Shown one piece after another: positions 11,301 to 19,751 of a stretch of 64,000 bases of DNA. The position numbers and the translations under genes were made by a program. Source of the DNA: Vibrio sp. AND4. Its GTDB lineage: Bacteria > Pseudomonadota > Gammaproteobacteria > Enterobacterales > Vibrionaceae. Every line of letters begins with the position of its first letter. Position 1 is the first letter of the stretch. The DNA lies in the NCBI RefSeq assembly GCF_000171815.1, contig NZ_ABGR01000004.1, forward strand, positions 62,001-126,000, given 5' to 3'. The notes under the pieces are model-generated. The model did no database searches, was not told the DNA's origin, and saw nothing but the letters and a program-made list of their open reading frames with translations.

Positions 11301-14300
11301 CTGGCCCTACTGCTTTACCTGAGCCGTTGTCAGCCGTTGATGTTACCGAACTTAAGTTTTTATCAGTCACATCAGCAGTTACATCCAACTTATATTTGCC
11401 ATCATCTGTCGCTTCGTCTTCTTGCTTGCTATCGCGAATCGACACTTCAGGATCTTCATAATCGACAACCGATTCGATACCTTTGGCACCATAAGTGTTA
11501 CCAAAAAGCTTAAAGTCTTTAATAGCACGTCCCATTGAGTCAGTGACTGTCAATTCGTATCTGTATTCAGCTTGGTCATCAATTGCAAAATCCATGGTAC
11601 CAGTCGCGCTTGACAACACGATATTGCCGTTGAAGTTAAGCGGGTCTCCGCTGAAGTTCAGCGGCTCTCCGCTAGTTGGGACCATATCAATGGAATATCG
11701 AGTTGCCTTGACAGGCCCATTCTCTGTTGAAGTAATCGTGAACGATTGACTTGCTTTCGTGAAAGCTAGCTTGTCTTCCGACAAGCTAGCTATATCAGTA
11801 AATTCGAGACTAATAGTCGGCGCAGTCAGATCGATAGTCTTGTTTTGACTACTTTGGTTATCCACCTCATCTTTCGCGATTACTTCAACCTTAATTTCAT
11901 TAAGACCTGAAAGCTCACCTTTGGATAGCTCGAAATAAGTTATGTATTTCTTATCGTCTTCCTTGTATATTTTTTCTTCTTCAAAATCAAGCGCTCGCAC
12001 CGTGTACTTAACCTTAGCTAAACCGCTGACGTCATCTTTCATATCGACAAAAGTGAACCTAACTTTGTCATCTTCTTGCTCAGTAACCTTGATAGCATCT
12101 CCAATAACAGGAGCAGTATTATCGAATCTAATATTTTCAACGGCTTTACTTCCACGGTTATCCCAAACATCTTTAACAGTTACATTTATATCTAATAGTT
12201 CGTTTGCTAAACCCTCATCCAGCTTATTGCTACGAAATGTTGAACAGAGAAATGTGTCGTCATCAGTACAGTCAGTGAAATTTCTGAAATTATCAGCATT
12301 ATTTTTGAGGTCATAAGACTCATCACCAAAAGTAACACTGACATTTTCTATTTTCGAGTTTTTGGCAAGCTTAACTCTAAAGTCCACATCGAGGAATGTA
12401 CCATTTAATACATCTTTAGCTTCAGGGCTTGTAATACGAACTTCCGGTTCTTGAGTTGGTAATACAAATTCAAACGCATAATCTGGTGCTAAGTTGCCTA
12501 CATTATCCTTTATGTTTTCAATTTTATAGGCATGCTTACTATCCACCTTTCGAAGGATATCGTAATACTTTTCTTTGTAACGGCAAACAGTTTGCTTATC
12601 GCCATTGACAGCACAACTCTTGGCATCAAATGTCGTATCCCCAAACATCTCACTTAACTGAGGTTTGTCGTCTTTATCTACCCCAGACAGCAAATCTTTG
12701 AATATCAGGTCGAATGCAAGGTACTTAGTTGAGTCATCTGAGTTGTAGCTTACCTCACCACCTTGAAATTCGTACTTATTATTTTCAGGTGAGACTGTGA
12801 TTGGAGCCTCTGCATCCATCATTTTAAAGTCAAACTTCTTCACTGCTACGGCTCCATTCGTGCCCGTAGTTTGCACAATCAAAACAGCAGTTGGATACGA
12901 AATACCTTCCGAGTCAACGCTACAACTAGGCTCTTGACCCGAAGAGATATTCTTCTCGCCAGAGGTAGGCTTTTCTTCTGGGGGATTAGGTGCGACGTTG
13001 CTATCGTATTTTTGACGAACCCAACATTGAATTTTGGCTGCTTTAACTTCACTTCTCGTTGTGAATTTGACGTCTAACACCCCGTCAGACGGATAGTTTT
13101 GAAAATCTTTAGGCTCAGCAATATCAATATCTACACCATCACGCTGGACGCTTAACGTACGGTTAATGTTGCTAACTAGTGGAGTACCGTTATGTTGGAC
13201 ATTATTTTCAATACTAATACTTAACGCATAGTTTCCATCAGTACTTAGGTCAGACTCGGTTAACGTCGCTTCCCAAGTGTCCTCTGAACCGTCGACTGGA
13301 TCAAATGAAAAGTCTGTCGCTTTACTTGCCTCCGAGTATTGATAAGTAGATTTAATTTCTTTAACACCACTCACATCGGTTACTTTTAAAGTTAGCTTGA
13401 TGTTACCACTGTCATATATAACACCACTGGGAATTTCACCACCGTCTGAGTAAGCAATCGTAAGACCCAGTTGGGGACGCTTACTACTCACATTAACCAA
13501 AAAGTCTTTTTTTGATGAGTTACCACGAGTATCTGAACCTTTAACTCTAATTGTATGCTCACCATCACTTTGCCCACCTAAAGGAATTTTAAGAGCGTCG
13601 GCATTGACTATTTTCGTTCCCGCAGTACCCGGAGTTGGTTCAACATCTTCAAATATCCAGTACTCTAAGCTTTCTCGATCTACCCCCTGAGTAGAAACGT
13701 TACCATTCGGGCCTAAATCTGTAGCTCTCAGTTCAAAGACATAATCACTTCTGTAATAACCATCATTATGCCCGAGCAAGCTAAATTCTGGGCCTTGATT
13801 ATCAAAAACTACGCTATTTGTATTCGATTGACTTTCAAAACCATGAACATCTTTCGCTTTAACATAGAGACTAATGCGATTTCCTTCAGTAGGGTTAAGG
13901 TGAATATTCTTAGTATCATCTTCCACAAGTGGCATTTCGAACTTTTGACTTGGGTTCTCAGGCTTAAACGTTTTTAACACTGTAGGGTTATCTACCTGGA
14001 ACAAGGACACTTCCTCAATACCAGAATCATCTGTCACAGATTCAAAAAGTACATTGAATTTGCGCCCTACTACGGTGTTTTCTTCGTTCAAAGCATCTTT
14101 AACCCAAGGGGTAGAAAGTAGAATTATTGGCCCTTTATTATCAACTTTGAAGCTGAACGTCCCCTTCCTACTCTTATTTGCCGGGTAGGCTTTATCTGTT
14201 GCCGTTACATAAAATTCATTTTTGGAGTCATAATTAAAGGCGTCAGCAACCAATTGAACTTTAACATCCGGCTGCTCGCCAATGAGGTATGGTTGTTCGC

Positions 14301-17300
14301 AAACGCTTGTATCAGGATCGCAAGCTTCTAACGTCTGGGACTGACCTGAGCCTTTCCTTAGTTCGACTTTTACATTGCTACCTTGACTAAGATCACCCCA
14401 GTCGATCACCGGAGTCCAAACATCGTTGCCACCCAATCGCTCTGTAATTTCCGCATCATTAACCACTGGCGGTTCAGAGTCTATATGGATAGGAAATCTT
14501 GGAGCTGCGTTGTCGGCATCTGATACCGCGTTTCCTAAGTTATCTTCCGCGCTAACTACCGCTAACCAGTCACCATCACCGGGGTTAATTGTTGTTCCTT
14601 GAGTCGAGCAATCTTCCTGGCTACATAGGCGTACGACAAACTGATTGCTTTGGTTGGTATAAAACTGATCATATGAAACAGGGTATCTTTCACCAGATAT
14701 CTTATAGAAAAGCAAGCTACGTTTCTCGAGTTTGTCATCAACCACATCATCCAACTTAAAAGTTAGATTGTGGATGTTATTTCTAATACTCAGATAAACA
14801 TCTTCCCCAATAGGTTGGTTATCTAGACCTATAAGAGGGATGTAACTCGCTGTCGGATAGTCGTTATCTACATGAAGGCGCGTAATATGCGGCTCTTTGT
14901 AAGTGTTGCCTTTGGTATCGGATGCCGTTATTTCAAGCGCAAACTCGATGATATCGGTGAGATCTGTCGATTCTGTATTTAAGGTAAAGAAGTACTCTTT
15001 TCTAAATTTATTACTATCGCCAGATTCATTTAGTTGTATCTGGGGATCAAATTCAATCGAATGGTCAGGATCGTCAACAGCATACCATACGCTATGAAAT
15101 CTCGGTGCTTGGTCACCTTCCTCTACAACCCCAGATGGATCTTCTAACACCACTCTAGATCGTACTTCTCCCGCAACATAAAGCTTATCGCCAACCATTG
15201 TTTTGCGGCCGTCCACGATTTCTATCTCTGGTTTCGGTGGAGTCGTATCAATACTTTCACCATCACCATCAATGATATCGTCTTCACCAAGTTTTGGATT
15301 AGCCATAGAAATATCATCGGCAAATAGCTGAGCAATGTTTTTGGGGATATCATGATTCTCAGTCATTACTTTATACAAAGCTTCTGCAAGGTCTTTGCGG
15401 TAGGTATCAGAGTCGAATTCGTAATCATCCAATTTGATTTGATTCCCACCAGCGCCAATTCCGTTTGCTTTACCATCGTAGCTAAGATCGTCATAAATAG
15501 CGGAGGCGAAATCAGAAGAGTTATTACGAGGTGTGTCCTGAGCTAAGTCATCAATGGCTTCAACAAGAAAACGATGCAGATAGTCGTTAGATAGATCGCT
15601 AGGAATTGGCTCCTCAAGCATCTCATTTGTAGCGTAAGCCGTCACGGTTGGATCGAATCCGAAGAATGAATCATTACCGCCCGCTAAAGCATATTTCACC
15701 TCTGTCAAAATTTGTGATGCGCGTTCTGATGTCTTGTTACCCGCCTCTACCTGATTCCAACGAGAGTCAAATAGTCCTGTTTGGTAAGCAGCAAGCTCAG
15801 TCACGTAATACGTTTTTGAGCCATCAAGTTCAAAATATGCGCCGATATTGGCATTGTTTAGATTAACGTTCGCTTTGGCGCCTGCATCGTCTTTCCATTG
15901 GTAATAATAAGGCTCACTCCCTTCTACACCAATTAAACGCACTCGCATGAAGTCGTAATTAACAACATCCGTCGTGGCTTCACACGAGGCAACATCAAGC
16001 GCGGTAGTTTGATCGCTTTCTTGCTGCTGAATCGTGGTACAGCTTGCTAAAGAGGTGAACTCACCATTAGGGTTCAGACCTTCTAACTGCACACGCGCAC
16101 CAATGAAAGGTGTCACTATCGTCATCGTAGGTAGGTCAAAACTGCTTCGGAAGTAAACTTCTTGAGTCGCACTTTCGTTGTCGGACTCGTCGATGGTTTG
16201 AATCACCAGTTTTTGACTGGCGTTTTCTGAAACGTTTTTAAAACCATCACCAAGGACTTCTTTTACGAAAGGAACGTAGTAAATAACTTCATTGACTTTG
16301 CCTTCGCTATCTAAAATAGTTTCGTGAGGAATACTCGCAGTGATAGCGTCCGTCGAGGCTACGGTTTGTGTTGTGTTTTGAAATGCATAGTTGTTGTCGT
16401 TGTTTTGACTTACGTAGTACTTCACAACGAGTTTAAGCTTGTCGGCACTTGAGCCTAAAACAGTATCCGAACTGACATCAGCAACTCGAACTCGTACATA
16501 CGGAATCTTATTCTCTTTTAATACGTTGGCGTGAAAATCGGCAAAATCAACGCCTTGAATAGATTTCAAGCCAGAGGCAGCATAGACATAATCGATCTTC
16601 AAGTAGTCTCGGCTTGACTGCACGTTGTCTGAAGTATAAGTATCTTGCGTGTAAACCCCTTCGTATGAAGACCTTTCTCCATCGACACTCACATTAACGT
16701 AATTCATCGATGTCCCTTCAGGGTACGTAATGATCTGAGCAGGCGCTTGGTCATCTCGGCTTACAGCATGAGGAAATTCGCCGATATTGCCTTTGGTATC
16801 AGTGGCCTTGATATCGAACGTAGTCGTTGATACGAATTCGTCCGTCAAATAGGCTTTACTAAACTCGCAAGCACTGCCCGACTCTGCCGTGATTGGAGTA
16901 CAAGTCAATTCTTCAGGTAGGCCACTTTTAAATGAAACGCTGACAGACTTAATGCCTTGAGACGCTTCTTTTACTATGCCTTTTAATACGTACTCTTTAA
17001 CGACGTTGTTGATGGTGTCACCAGATTCAACTGTAATGACTGGTGCGTCATTATCCCACTCGAAATTCACGTAGTGGCCTGAATTGCTGCCAGGAACAAG
17101 TTCATTGCCTAAAACGTCTGCCGTGTAAAACACCAAACGTGCTGCAGTCACATTGGAAAGGCCAGTATCTGAATTGACCTCAACGGCATCAATCGCTTTT
17201 GTATCAACACTCACTTGGATGTTTGTTTCACGTACACCCACTTCAAGGTCAGTTGCGTCTACCGTACAAAATTCACTGCCAGAAGTCTGTGGATCGTTAC

Positions 17301-18429
17301 ATTTGAATTCACCTGACCAAGTGCCGTTAAGCTGGTATTCGAGGTAAGCCGATACAGACTCGACACCAATATCGTCATTAATTCTGATATCGACCTTATC
17401 TGTTCTTGTCAGTACATCACTGTCGGTGCGCGACACAGTTGGTGGCACAGTATCGATGTCGGTTTCATCACGCGGTGGAATCACACCATCCGTATCGCCA
17501 TGGCTACCGAGATCATTAATTTTTCGACTAAAAGCTACGAAATCATCGGCATTCGTACCTGAAATATTAAGTTCAGGATCGTTGACAACAATCAAAACGT
17601 GTTGAGAAAGGTCTTGGGTGTAAACGTCGCTGCTGATCCTCTGCTGACCAAACGTGAGCGGCGTAACGGCACCTGTCGAATTACTGATCTCTAGCCCGTC
17701 TAAAAGACCATCAGCGACAACATCCCGGTACTGGATGTCAGACAAGTTCATTGAGGTATAGATATTGTCCTCAGACTGGCCATATTTTTTGATTAAATCA
17801 TAAGAGTAAGAAGAATAGGCGGTTAGCAAAGCACCGTATTGGTGCCCTGGCGTTGCAAAGCTACTTTGACCACCCTTGGTGATATCAATTGGCTTCGTTT
17901 CATTGACGTCAAAGCCATACATACCGTTAATGCTGTCTAGCGCGCCAGAGACCGCTTTCGAGCCTGACTCTCCGCCTGCAATTTTGTATTTCGTCAGACC
18001 TGAAACAATATTAGTCAATGGTGTCAGCATTAACTTTTGTTCATTACCTTCACTAAAGTTCACCACACCCTCTAAGCGCAAAGTCTTACCTGCACTCGTT
18101 GACACGAATTCGTTGGTTAAGGGATCGGTATAGCTACCTTGTTGCGCTACAACATACAAGGGCATCGAAGCAGATTCGAATTCTAGTTTGTAATCACCAA
18201 AGGCATCAGATGTCGTGCTATCGAGCTTACGGCCAACCTTTCCATCCTTGTATTCAAACACATCGATCTTGGCACCATTGACTGGGGCGTCAAAAACGTT
18301 ACCCGAGATACTCCCTGTATTTCTTGCAGGCGGTGTGCTATCACCTCCCTCCCCACCGCCACATGCACTTAATAGTAGTGAAGCAGCCATGAGACCTAAC
18401 GTTGGTTTTATCGTATTTTTAGTGAACAT
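5371..18429 (-). CDS. Giant surface lipoprotein with tandem Ig-like repeats (4352 aa)
   Basis: A 4352-residue protein. Residues 1-23 are a lipoprotein signal with lipobox L-S-A-C followed by GGG, so the mature protein begins as a lipid-anchored chain with a short Gly/Ser/Thr linker. Residues ~38-150 look like a carboxypeptidase-regulatory or prealbumin-type fold (SGNVFDAPVNGAKIDV). About 330-2600 is a long series of divergent Ig-like/cadherin-like modules with recurrent 'D.T.P.i' starts and acidic calcium-binding-like loops (for example DNTAPVIGD and VDNKGPIILLS). Residues ~2622-4228 are eight near-identical ~201-residue modules, and a degenerate ninth plus a short tail close the protein. There is no type I secretion repeat, LPXTG motif or autotransporter barrel; the anchor is the N-terminal lipid. 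The role is most likely adhesion or biofilm matrix, by architecture only. It is monocistronic, with its own promoter and terminator. Confidence 0.85.
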   Translation of the reverse strand: MFTKNTIKPTLGLMAASLLLSACGGGEGGDSTPPARNTGSISGNVFDAPVNGAKIDVFEYKDGKVGRKLDSTTSDAFGDYKLEFESASMPLYVVAQQGSYTDPLTNEFVSTSAGKTLRLEGVVNFSEGNEQKLMLTPLTNIVSGLTKYKIAGGESGSKAVSGALDSINGMYGFDVNETKPIDITKGGQSSFATPGHQYGALLTAYSSYSYDLIKKYGQSEDNIYTSMNLSDIQYRDVVADGLLDGLEISNSTGAVTPLTFGQQRISSDVYTQDLSQHVLIVVNDPELNISGTNADDFVAFSRKINDLGSHGDTDGVIPPRDETDIDTVPPTVSRTDSDVLTRTDKVDIRINDDIGVESVSAYLEYQLNGTWSGEFKCNDPQTSGSEFCTVDATDLEVGVRETNIQVSVDTKAIDAVEVNSDTGLSNVTAARLVFYTADVLGNELVPGSNSGHYVNFEWDNDAPVITVESGDTINNVVKEYVLKGIVKEASQGIKSVSVSFKSGLPEELTCTPITAESGSACEFSKAYLTDEFVSTTTFDIKATDTKGNIGEFPHAVSRDDQAPAQIITYPEGTSMNYVNVSVDGERSSYEGVYTQDTYTSDNVQSSRDYLKIDYVYAASGLKSIQGVDFADFHANVLKENKIPYVRVRVADVSSDTVLGSSADKLKLVVKYYVSQNNDNNYAFQNTTQTVASTDAITASIPHETILDSEGKVNEVIYYVPFVKEVLGDGFKNVSENASQKLVIQTIDESDNESATQEVYFRSSFDLPTMTIVTPFIGARVQLEGLNPNGEFTSLASCTTIQQQESDQTTALDVASCEATTDVVNYDFMRVRLIGVEGSEPYYYQWKDDAGAKANVNLNNANIGAYFELDGSKTYYVTELAAYQTGLFDSRWNQVEAGNKTSERASQILTEVKYALAGGNDSFFGFDPTVTAYATNEMLEEPIPSDLSNDYLHRFLVEAIDDLAQDTPRNNSSDFASAIYDDLSYDGKANGIGAGGNQIKLDDYEFDSDTYRKDLAEALYKVMTENHDIPKNIAQLFADDISMANPKLGEDDIIDGDGESIDTTPPKPEIEIVDGRKTMVGDKLYVAGEVRSRVVLEDPSGVVEEGDQAPRFHSVWYAVDDPDHSIEFDPQIQLNESGDSNKFRKEYFFTLNTESTDLTDIIEFALEITASDTKGNTYKEPHITRLHVDNDYPTASYIPLIGLDNQPIGEDVYLSIRNNIHNLTFKLDDVVDDKLEKRSLLFYKISGERYPVSYDQFYTNQSNQFVVRLCSQEDCSTQGTTINPGDGDWLAVVSAEDNLGNAVSDADNAAPRFPIHIDSEPPVVNDAEITERLGGNDVWTPVIDWGDLSQGSNVKVELRKGSGQSQTLEACDPDTSVCEQPYLIGEQPDVKVQLVADAFNYDSKNEFYVTATDKAYPANKSRKGTFSFKVDNKGPIILLSTPWVKDALNEENTVVGRKFNVLFESVTDDSGIEEVSLFQVDNPTVLKTFKPENPSQKFEMPLVEDDTKNIHLNPTEGNRISLYVKAKDVHGFESQSNTNSVVFDNQGPEFSLLGHNDGYYRSDYVFELRATDLGPNGNVSTQGVDRESLEYWIFEDVEPTPGTAGTKIVNADALKIPLGGQSDGEHTIRVKGSDTRGNSSKKDFLVNVSSKRPQLGLTIAYSDGGEIPSGVIYDSGNIKLTLKVTDVSGVKEIKSTYQYSEASKATDFSFDPVDGSEDTWEATLTESDLSTDGNYALSISIENNVQHNGTPLVSNINRTLSVQRDGVDIDIAEPKDFQNYPSDGVLDVKFTTRSEVKAAKIQCWVRQKYDSNVAPNPPEEKPTSGEKNISSGQEPSCSVDSEGISYPTAVLIVQTTGTNGAVAVKKFDFKMMDAEAPITVSPENNKYEFQGGEVSYNSDDSTKYLAFDLIFKDLLSGVDKDDKPQLSEMFGDTTFDAKSCAVNGDKQTVCRYKEKYYDILRKVDSKHAYKIENIKDNVGNLAPDYAFEFVLPTQEPEVRITSPEAKDVLNGTFLDVDFRVKLAKNSKIENVSVTFGDESYDLKNNADNFRNFTDCTDDDTFLCSTFRSNKLDEGLANELLDINVTVKDVWDNRGSKAVENIRFDNTAPVIGDAIKVTEQEDDKVRFTFVDMKDDVSGLAKVKYTVRALDFEEEKIYKEDDKKYITYFELSKGELSGLNEIKVEVIAKDEVDNQSSQNKTIDLTAPTISLEFTDIASLSEDKLAFTKASQSFTITSTENGPVKATRYSIDMVPTSGEPLNFSGDPLNFNGNIVLSSATGTMDFAIDDQAEYRYELTVTDSMGRAIKDFKLFGNTYGAKGIESVVDYEDPEVSIRDSKQEDEATDDGKYKLDVTADVTDKNLSSVTSTADNGSGKAVGPDSITEPNNDGDPYVFHYLLSPGDYTIKVTAFDAVKKKTEKTTTYKVEAATVPELTISTTASTPLAGGVEVPLTFTFTEEVKEKEFDISDVKLDENNGGELKPLSWSTTDNITWTVTYVTPKDVNKKVTISVEDNSYKSANNINGKGDSLQLDVDGVLPTLTKVTFDPLHQKIGEDVQVELKFDKDLQEATATLGANNITLIADDENKKVWTGSVKVPDVPDLGVGLVVSQYKDLVGNVGEDNTSYELPITPTLTINDVGKVDESEAANYQFTGTAERLDGQTLSVEIKTSDASATTVATDNVKVQNGSWTSNEINLSGQPNGKYQVVVTGANTVAGITMEAQQQREFRLEQALPSLMSASFDKPHHLVGAPVEVTLTFSKAVKGDTIQATLAGAAVSGFTMQGDATTWKAEVASLADPGDTALSAILSVNSFGDEPGNTVTVDQKYTLPITPTLTINDVGKVDESEAANYQFTGTAKRLDGQTLSVEIKTSDASATIATDDNVKVQNGSWASNEINLSGQPNGKYQVVVTGKNTVDGIDMEAQQQREFLLEQALPSLTNASFDKPHHLVSDPVEVTLTFSKAVKGDTIQATLAGAAVSGFTMQGDATTWKAEVVSLADPGDTALSAILAVNSFGDEPGNTVTVDQKYTLPITPTLTINNVGKVDESEAANYQFTGTAKRLDGQTLSVEIKTSDASATVATDNVKVQNGSWASNEINLSGQPNGKYQVVVTGKNTVAGIDMEAQQQREFLLEQALPSLTNASFDKPHHLVSDPVEVTLTFSKAVKGDTIQATLAGAAVSGFTMQGDATTWKAEVASLADPGDTALSAILAVNSFGDEPGNTVTVDQKYTLPITPTLTINNVGKVDESEAANYQFTGTAKRLDGQTLSVEIKTSDASATVATDNVKVQNGSWASNEINLSGQPNGKYQVVVTGKNTVAGIDMEAQQQREFLLEQALPSLTNASFDKPHHLVSDPVEVTLTFSKAVKGDTIQATLAGAAVSGFTMQGDATTWKAEVASLADPGDTALSAILAVNSFGDEPGNTVTVDQKYTLPITPTLTINNVGKVDESEAANYQFTGTAKRLDGQTLSVEIKTSDASATTVATDNVKVQNGSWASNEINLSGQPNGKYQVVVTGANTVDGTDMEAQQQREFRLEQALPSLTNASFDKPHHLVSDPVEVTLTFSKAVKGDTIQATLAGAAVSGFTMQGDATTWKAEVASLADPGDTALSAILAVNSFGDEPGNTVTVDQKYTLPITPTLTINNVGKVDESEAANYQFTGTAKRLDGQTLSVEIKTSDASATTVATDNVKVQNGSWTSNEINLSGQPNGKYQVVVTGANTVAGITMEAQQQREFLLEQALPSLTNASFDKPHHLVSDPVEVTLTFSKAVKGDTIQATLAGEAVSGFTMQGDATTWKAEVASLADPGDTALSAILSVNSFGDEPGNTVTVDQKYTLPITPTLTINDVGKVDESEAANYQFTGTAKRLDGQTLSVEIKTSDASATTVATDNVKVQNGSWTSNEINLSGQPNGKYQVVVTGANTVDGTDMEAQQQREFLLEQALPSLTNASFDKPHHLVGAPVEVTLTFSKAVKGDTIQATLAGAAVSGFTMQGDATTWKAEVASLADPGDTALSAILAVNSFGDEPGNTVTVDQKYTLPITPTLTINDVGKVDESEAANYQFTGTAKRLDGQTLSVEIKTSDASATTVATDNVKVQNGSWTSNEINLSGQPNGKYQVVVTGANTVDGTDMEAQQQREFLLEQALPSLTNASFDKPHHLVGAPVEVTLTFSKAVKGDTIQATLAGAAVSGFTMQGDATTWKAEVASLADPGASQHLAVLNVSDFEDLAGNTGSPNNGYALIITPTITLGTIDDVSGNTTATINGTSTRFDQGDKIEIKAIDDYDSEVTGSATVLLDGTWTVDLDLSTLKDGAITIYANGTNSLSVNADEVNKIFNYSSTTVTALVIPNMRERDTEEIALQKVA
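5745..10565 (-). repeat. Eight tandem ~603-bp coding repeats in the giant gene
   Basis: The start of each unit (encoding ITPTLTIN) recurs at about 10540, 9937, 9334, 8734, 8134, 7531, 6928 and 6325, giving periods of 603, 603, 600, 600, 603, 603 and 603 bases. The 3-base differences are whole codons in the SATTVATD/SATVATD stretch, so the frame is kept. Units differ at only a few codons: INDVG or INNVG, SWASN or SWTSN, HHLVSD or HHLVGA, and KNTVAG, ANTVAG or ANTVDG. The pattern is that of recent tandem duplication with recombination between copies. Confidence 0.95.
8103..9302. repeat. Two identical adjacent 600-bp copies
   Basis: 8103-8702 and 8703-9302 match base for base in my row-by-row comparison; the first difference is at 9304 (A for G at 8704). 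These are the two units with the 600-base period and encode identical protein modules. Confidence 0.85.
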
Positions 18430-18458
18430 AGTATTTTGGCAGAGTCTATTTTGCCGCG

Positions 18459-18486
18459 ATTATATTATTGTCTAAAATTTTCTCAA
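18459..18486 (-). promoter_or_regulatory. Sigma-70 promoter of the giant lipoprotein gene
   Basis: On the minus strand TTGAGA (18486-18481) is followed after 16 bases by a perfect TATAAT (18464-18459). The expected transcript would begin near 18452, leaving a leader of about 20 bases before the ATG at 18429. No strong Shine-Dalgarno sequence is visible in that leader. Confidence 0.6.
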
Positions 18487-18680
18487 CATGACAAAATAAC
18501 CATACAATCATTCATAAACGCTAGAAAAGCCGTCATTATTAACTTACTTTAGCAACACTAATTCACTTCTATCGTTATTTGATTAGTAAAAACACAGGAA
18601 TTGGCATTAACGGCGTGTAAGATTTTATTTAAAATATTATACTCCTCTCAATTTTTCGCCCTAAGCATAAATCCGATCTA

Positions 18681-19688
18681 ATGACAAGTTTAACACTAAG
18701 ACAGCATACTCAAAACATTGCGTTAGCCCATGTATTCATTGCATTCATTGTCATTATTGCTGTGTCTTTTATCTACTGCTTGTTCACACCAGAAGAGCAG
18801 CCTCAGCCTGTCACCGCTCGATTTCAAACTACTGTTTCAAAGAACCAAACCACTGTGCCAAAGAGCACGGTCCATGGAGATATTGAGCAAACCTACGAAA
18901 CTCACTTTCAACGCACAAAGATCACCACAGGTATTGTTGACTATTCTTTCGTTACTTCTTTAATCAACGCTGGATTATCTCAGCACGAAATTAAATCATT
19001 AATTAAATTAATTGAAAATGAATTCGACATTATCGGTTCTGTCCGAAAAGGCGATCAGTTTTCAATTAAAACCAAAACCAATAGTCATAATGAAAAATAC
19101 ATTAGTTCTTTTTACTATTCTGGTAGTAAAAGAGACTTCTTCGTCATTAATGATGGCAATAACAACGCTTACGATGAATATGGCAATAAGTTAATTCGAA
19201 AGCCATATTATGCATTTCCACTGGCAAAAAAGTACAAAGTAAGTTCAGGTTTTAATTTAAAGCGAAAACACCCAGTCACAGGGTTACTTACCCCACATCT
19301 AGGTACCGACTATGCCGTGTCGATCGGAACACCGATACAAAGTATTGCGGATGGCGTCGTGGTTAAATCACGCTACAACCGCTTTGCCGGTAACTACATC
19401 AACATCCGCCACACCAATGGTTCACTGTCCCGCTACTTGCACCTATCTCGCAGTGATGTTCACGCAGGTGACAGCGTAACCAAAGGCCAAACCATCGGCC
19501 GCACGGGCAACACAGGAAGGACAACTGGTCCGCACCTACATCTCGAATTAATCGTTGATGGCGTCCCGGTTGATTACGCACGTTACATCCAAACGAACCC
19601 TGCTCCGCCCGTCAACACTCAAATGATGTTAGCTGCAAGAGCCGAACGTGAAGAGCTTATTGAACAATTGCAGAAATACCCTTCTTAA
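18681..19688 (+). CDS. M23 family murein endopeptidase, membrane-anchored
   Basis: Encodes 335 residues. Residues ~13-35 are a single hydrophobic segment, an uncleaved anchor or signal sequence that places the rest in the periplasm. Residues ~80-180 resemble the inhibitory or structural domain found ahead of the catalytic domain in MepM/ShyA-type enzymes. The C-terminal LytM domain has the zinc ligands H206-x3-D210 (HLGTD) and the H285-x-H287 motif (GPHLHLEL), so it should be active. The family cuts D-Ala-mDAP cross-links to allow wall expansion. No LysM motif is obvious, which recalls the LysM-less Vibrio paralogue ShyB rather than ShyA, but I cannot decide between paralogues. It is divergent from the giant lipoprotein gene with a 251-base shared upstream region. 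A TATACT at 18638 is a possible -10 without a clear -35. Confidence 0.85.
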   Translation: MTSLTLRQHTQNIALAHVFIAFIVIIAVSFIYCLFTPEEQPQPVTARFQTTVSKNQTTVPKSTVHGDIEQTYETHFQRTKITTGIVDYSFVTSLINAGLSQHEIKSLIKLIENEFDIIGSVRKGDQFSIKTKTNSHNEKYISSFYYSGSKRDFFVINDGNNNAYDEYGNKLIRKPYYAFPLAKKYKVSSGFNLKRKHPVTGLLTPHLGTDYAVSIGTPIQSIADGVVVKSRYNRFAGNYINIRHTNGSLSRYLHLSRSDVHAGDSVTKGQTIGRTGNTGRTTGPHLHLELIVDGVPVDYARYIQTNPAPPVNTQMMLAARAEREELIEQLQKYPS

Positions 19689-19713
19689 TTTTTAGTGTTG
19701 AATTGAATCCTTT

Positions 19714-19751
19714 CTCAGCGCATTAGGGCTACGCAGCCATAATGCGCTGAG
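19714..19751. other. Long perfect hairpin at the island's left junction
   Basis: A 12-bp inverted repeat (CTCAGCGCATTA / TAATGCGCTGAG) encloses a second 4-bp stem (GGCT / AGCC). It begins 26 bases after the endopeptidase stop codon. There is no T-run on either side, so it is a weak rho-independent terminator at best. It coincides with the start of the truncated integrase frame and may mark the old insertion point. Confidence 0.55.
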
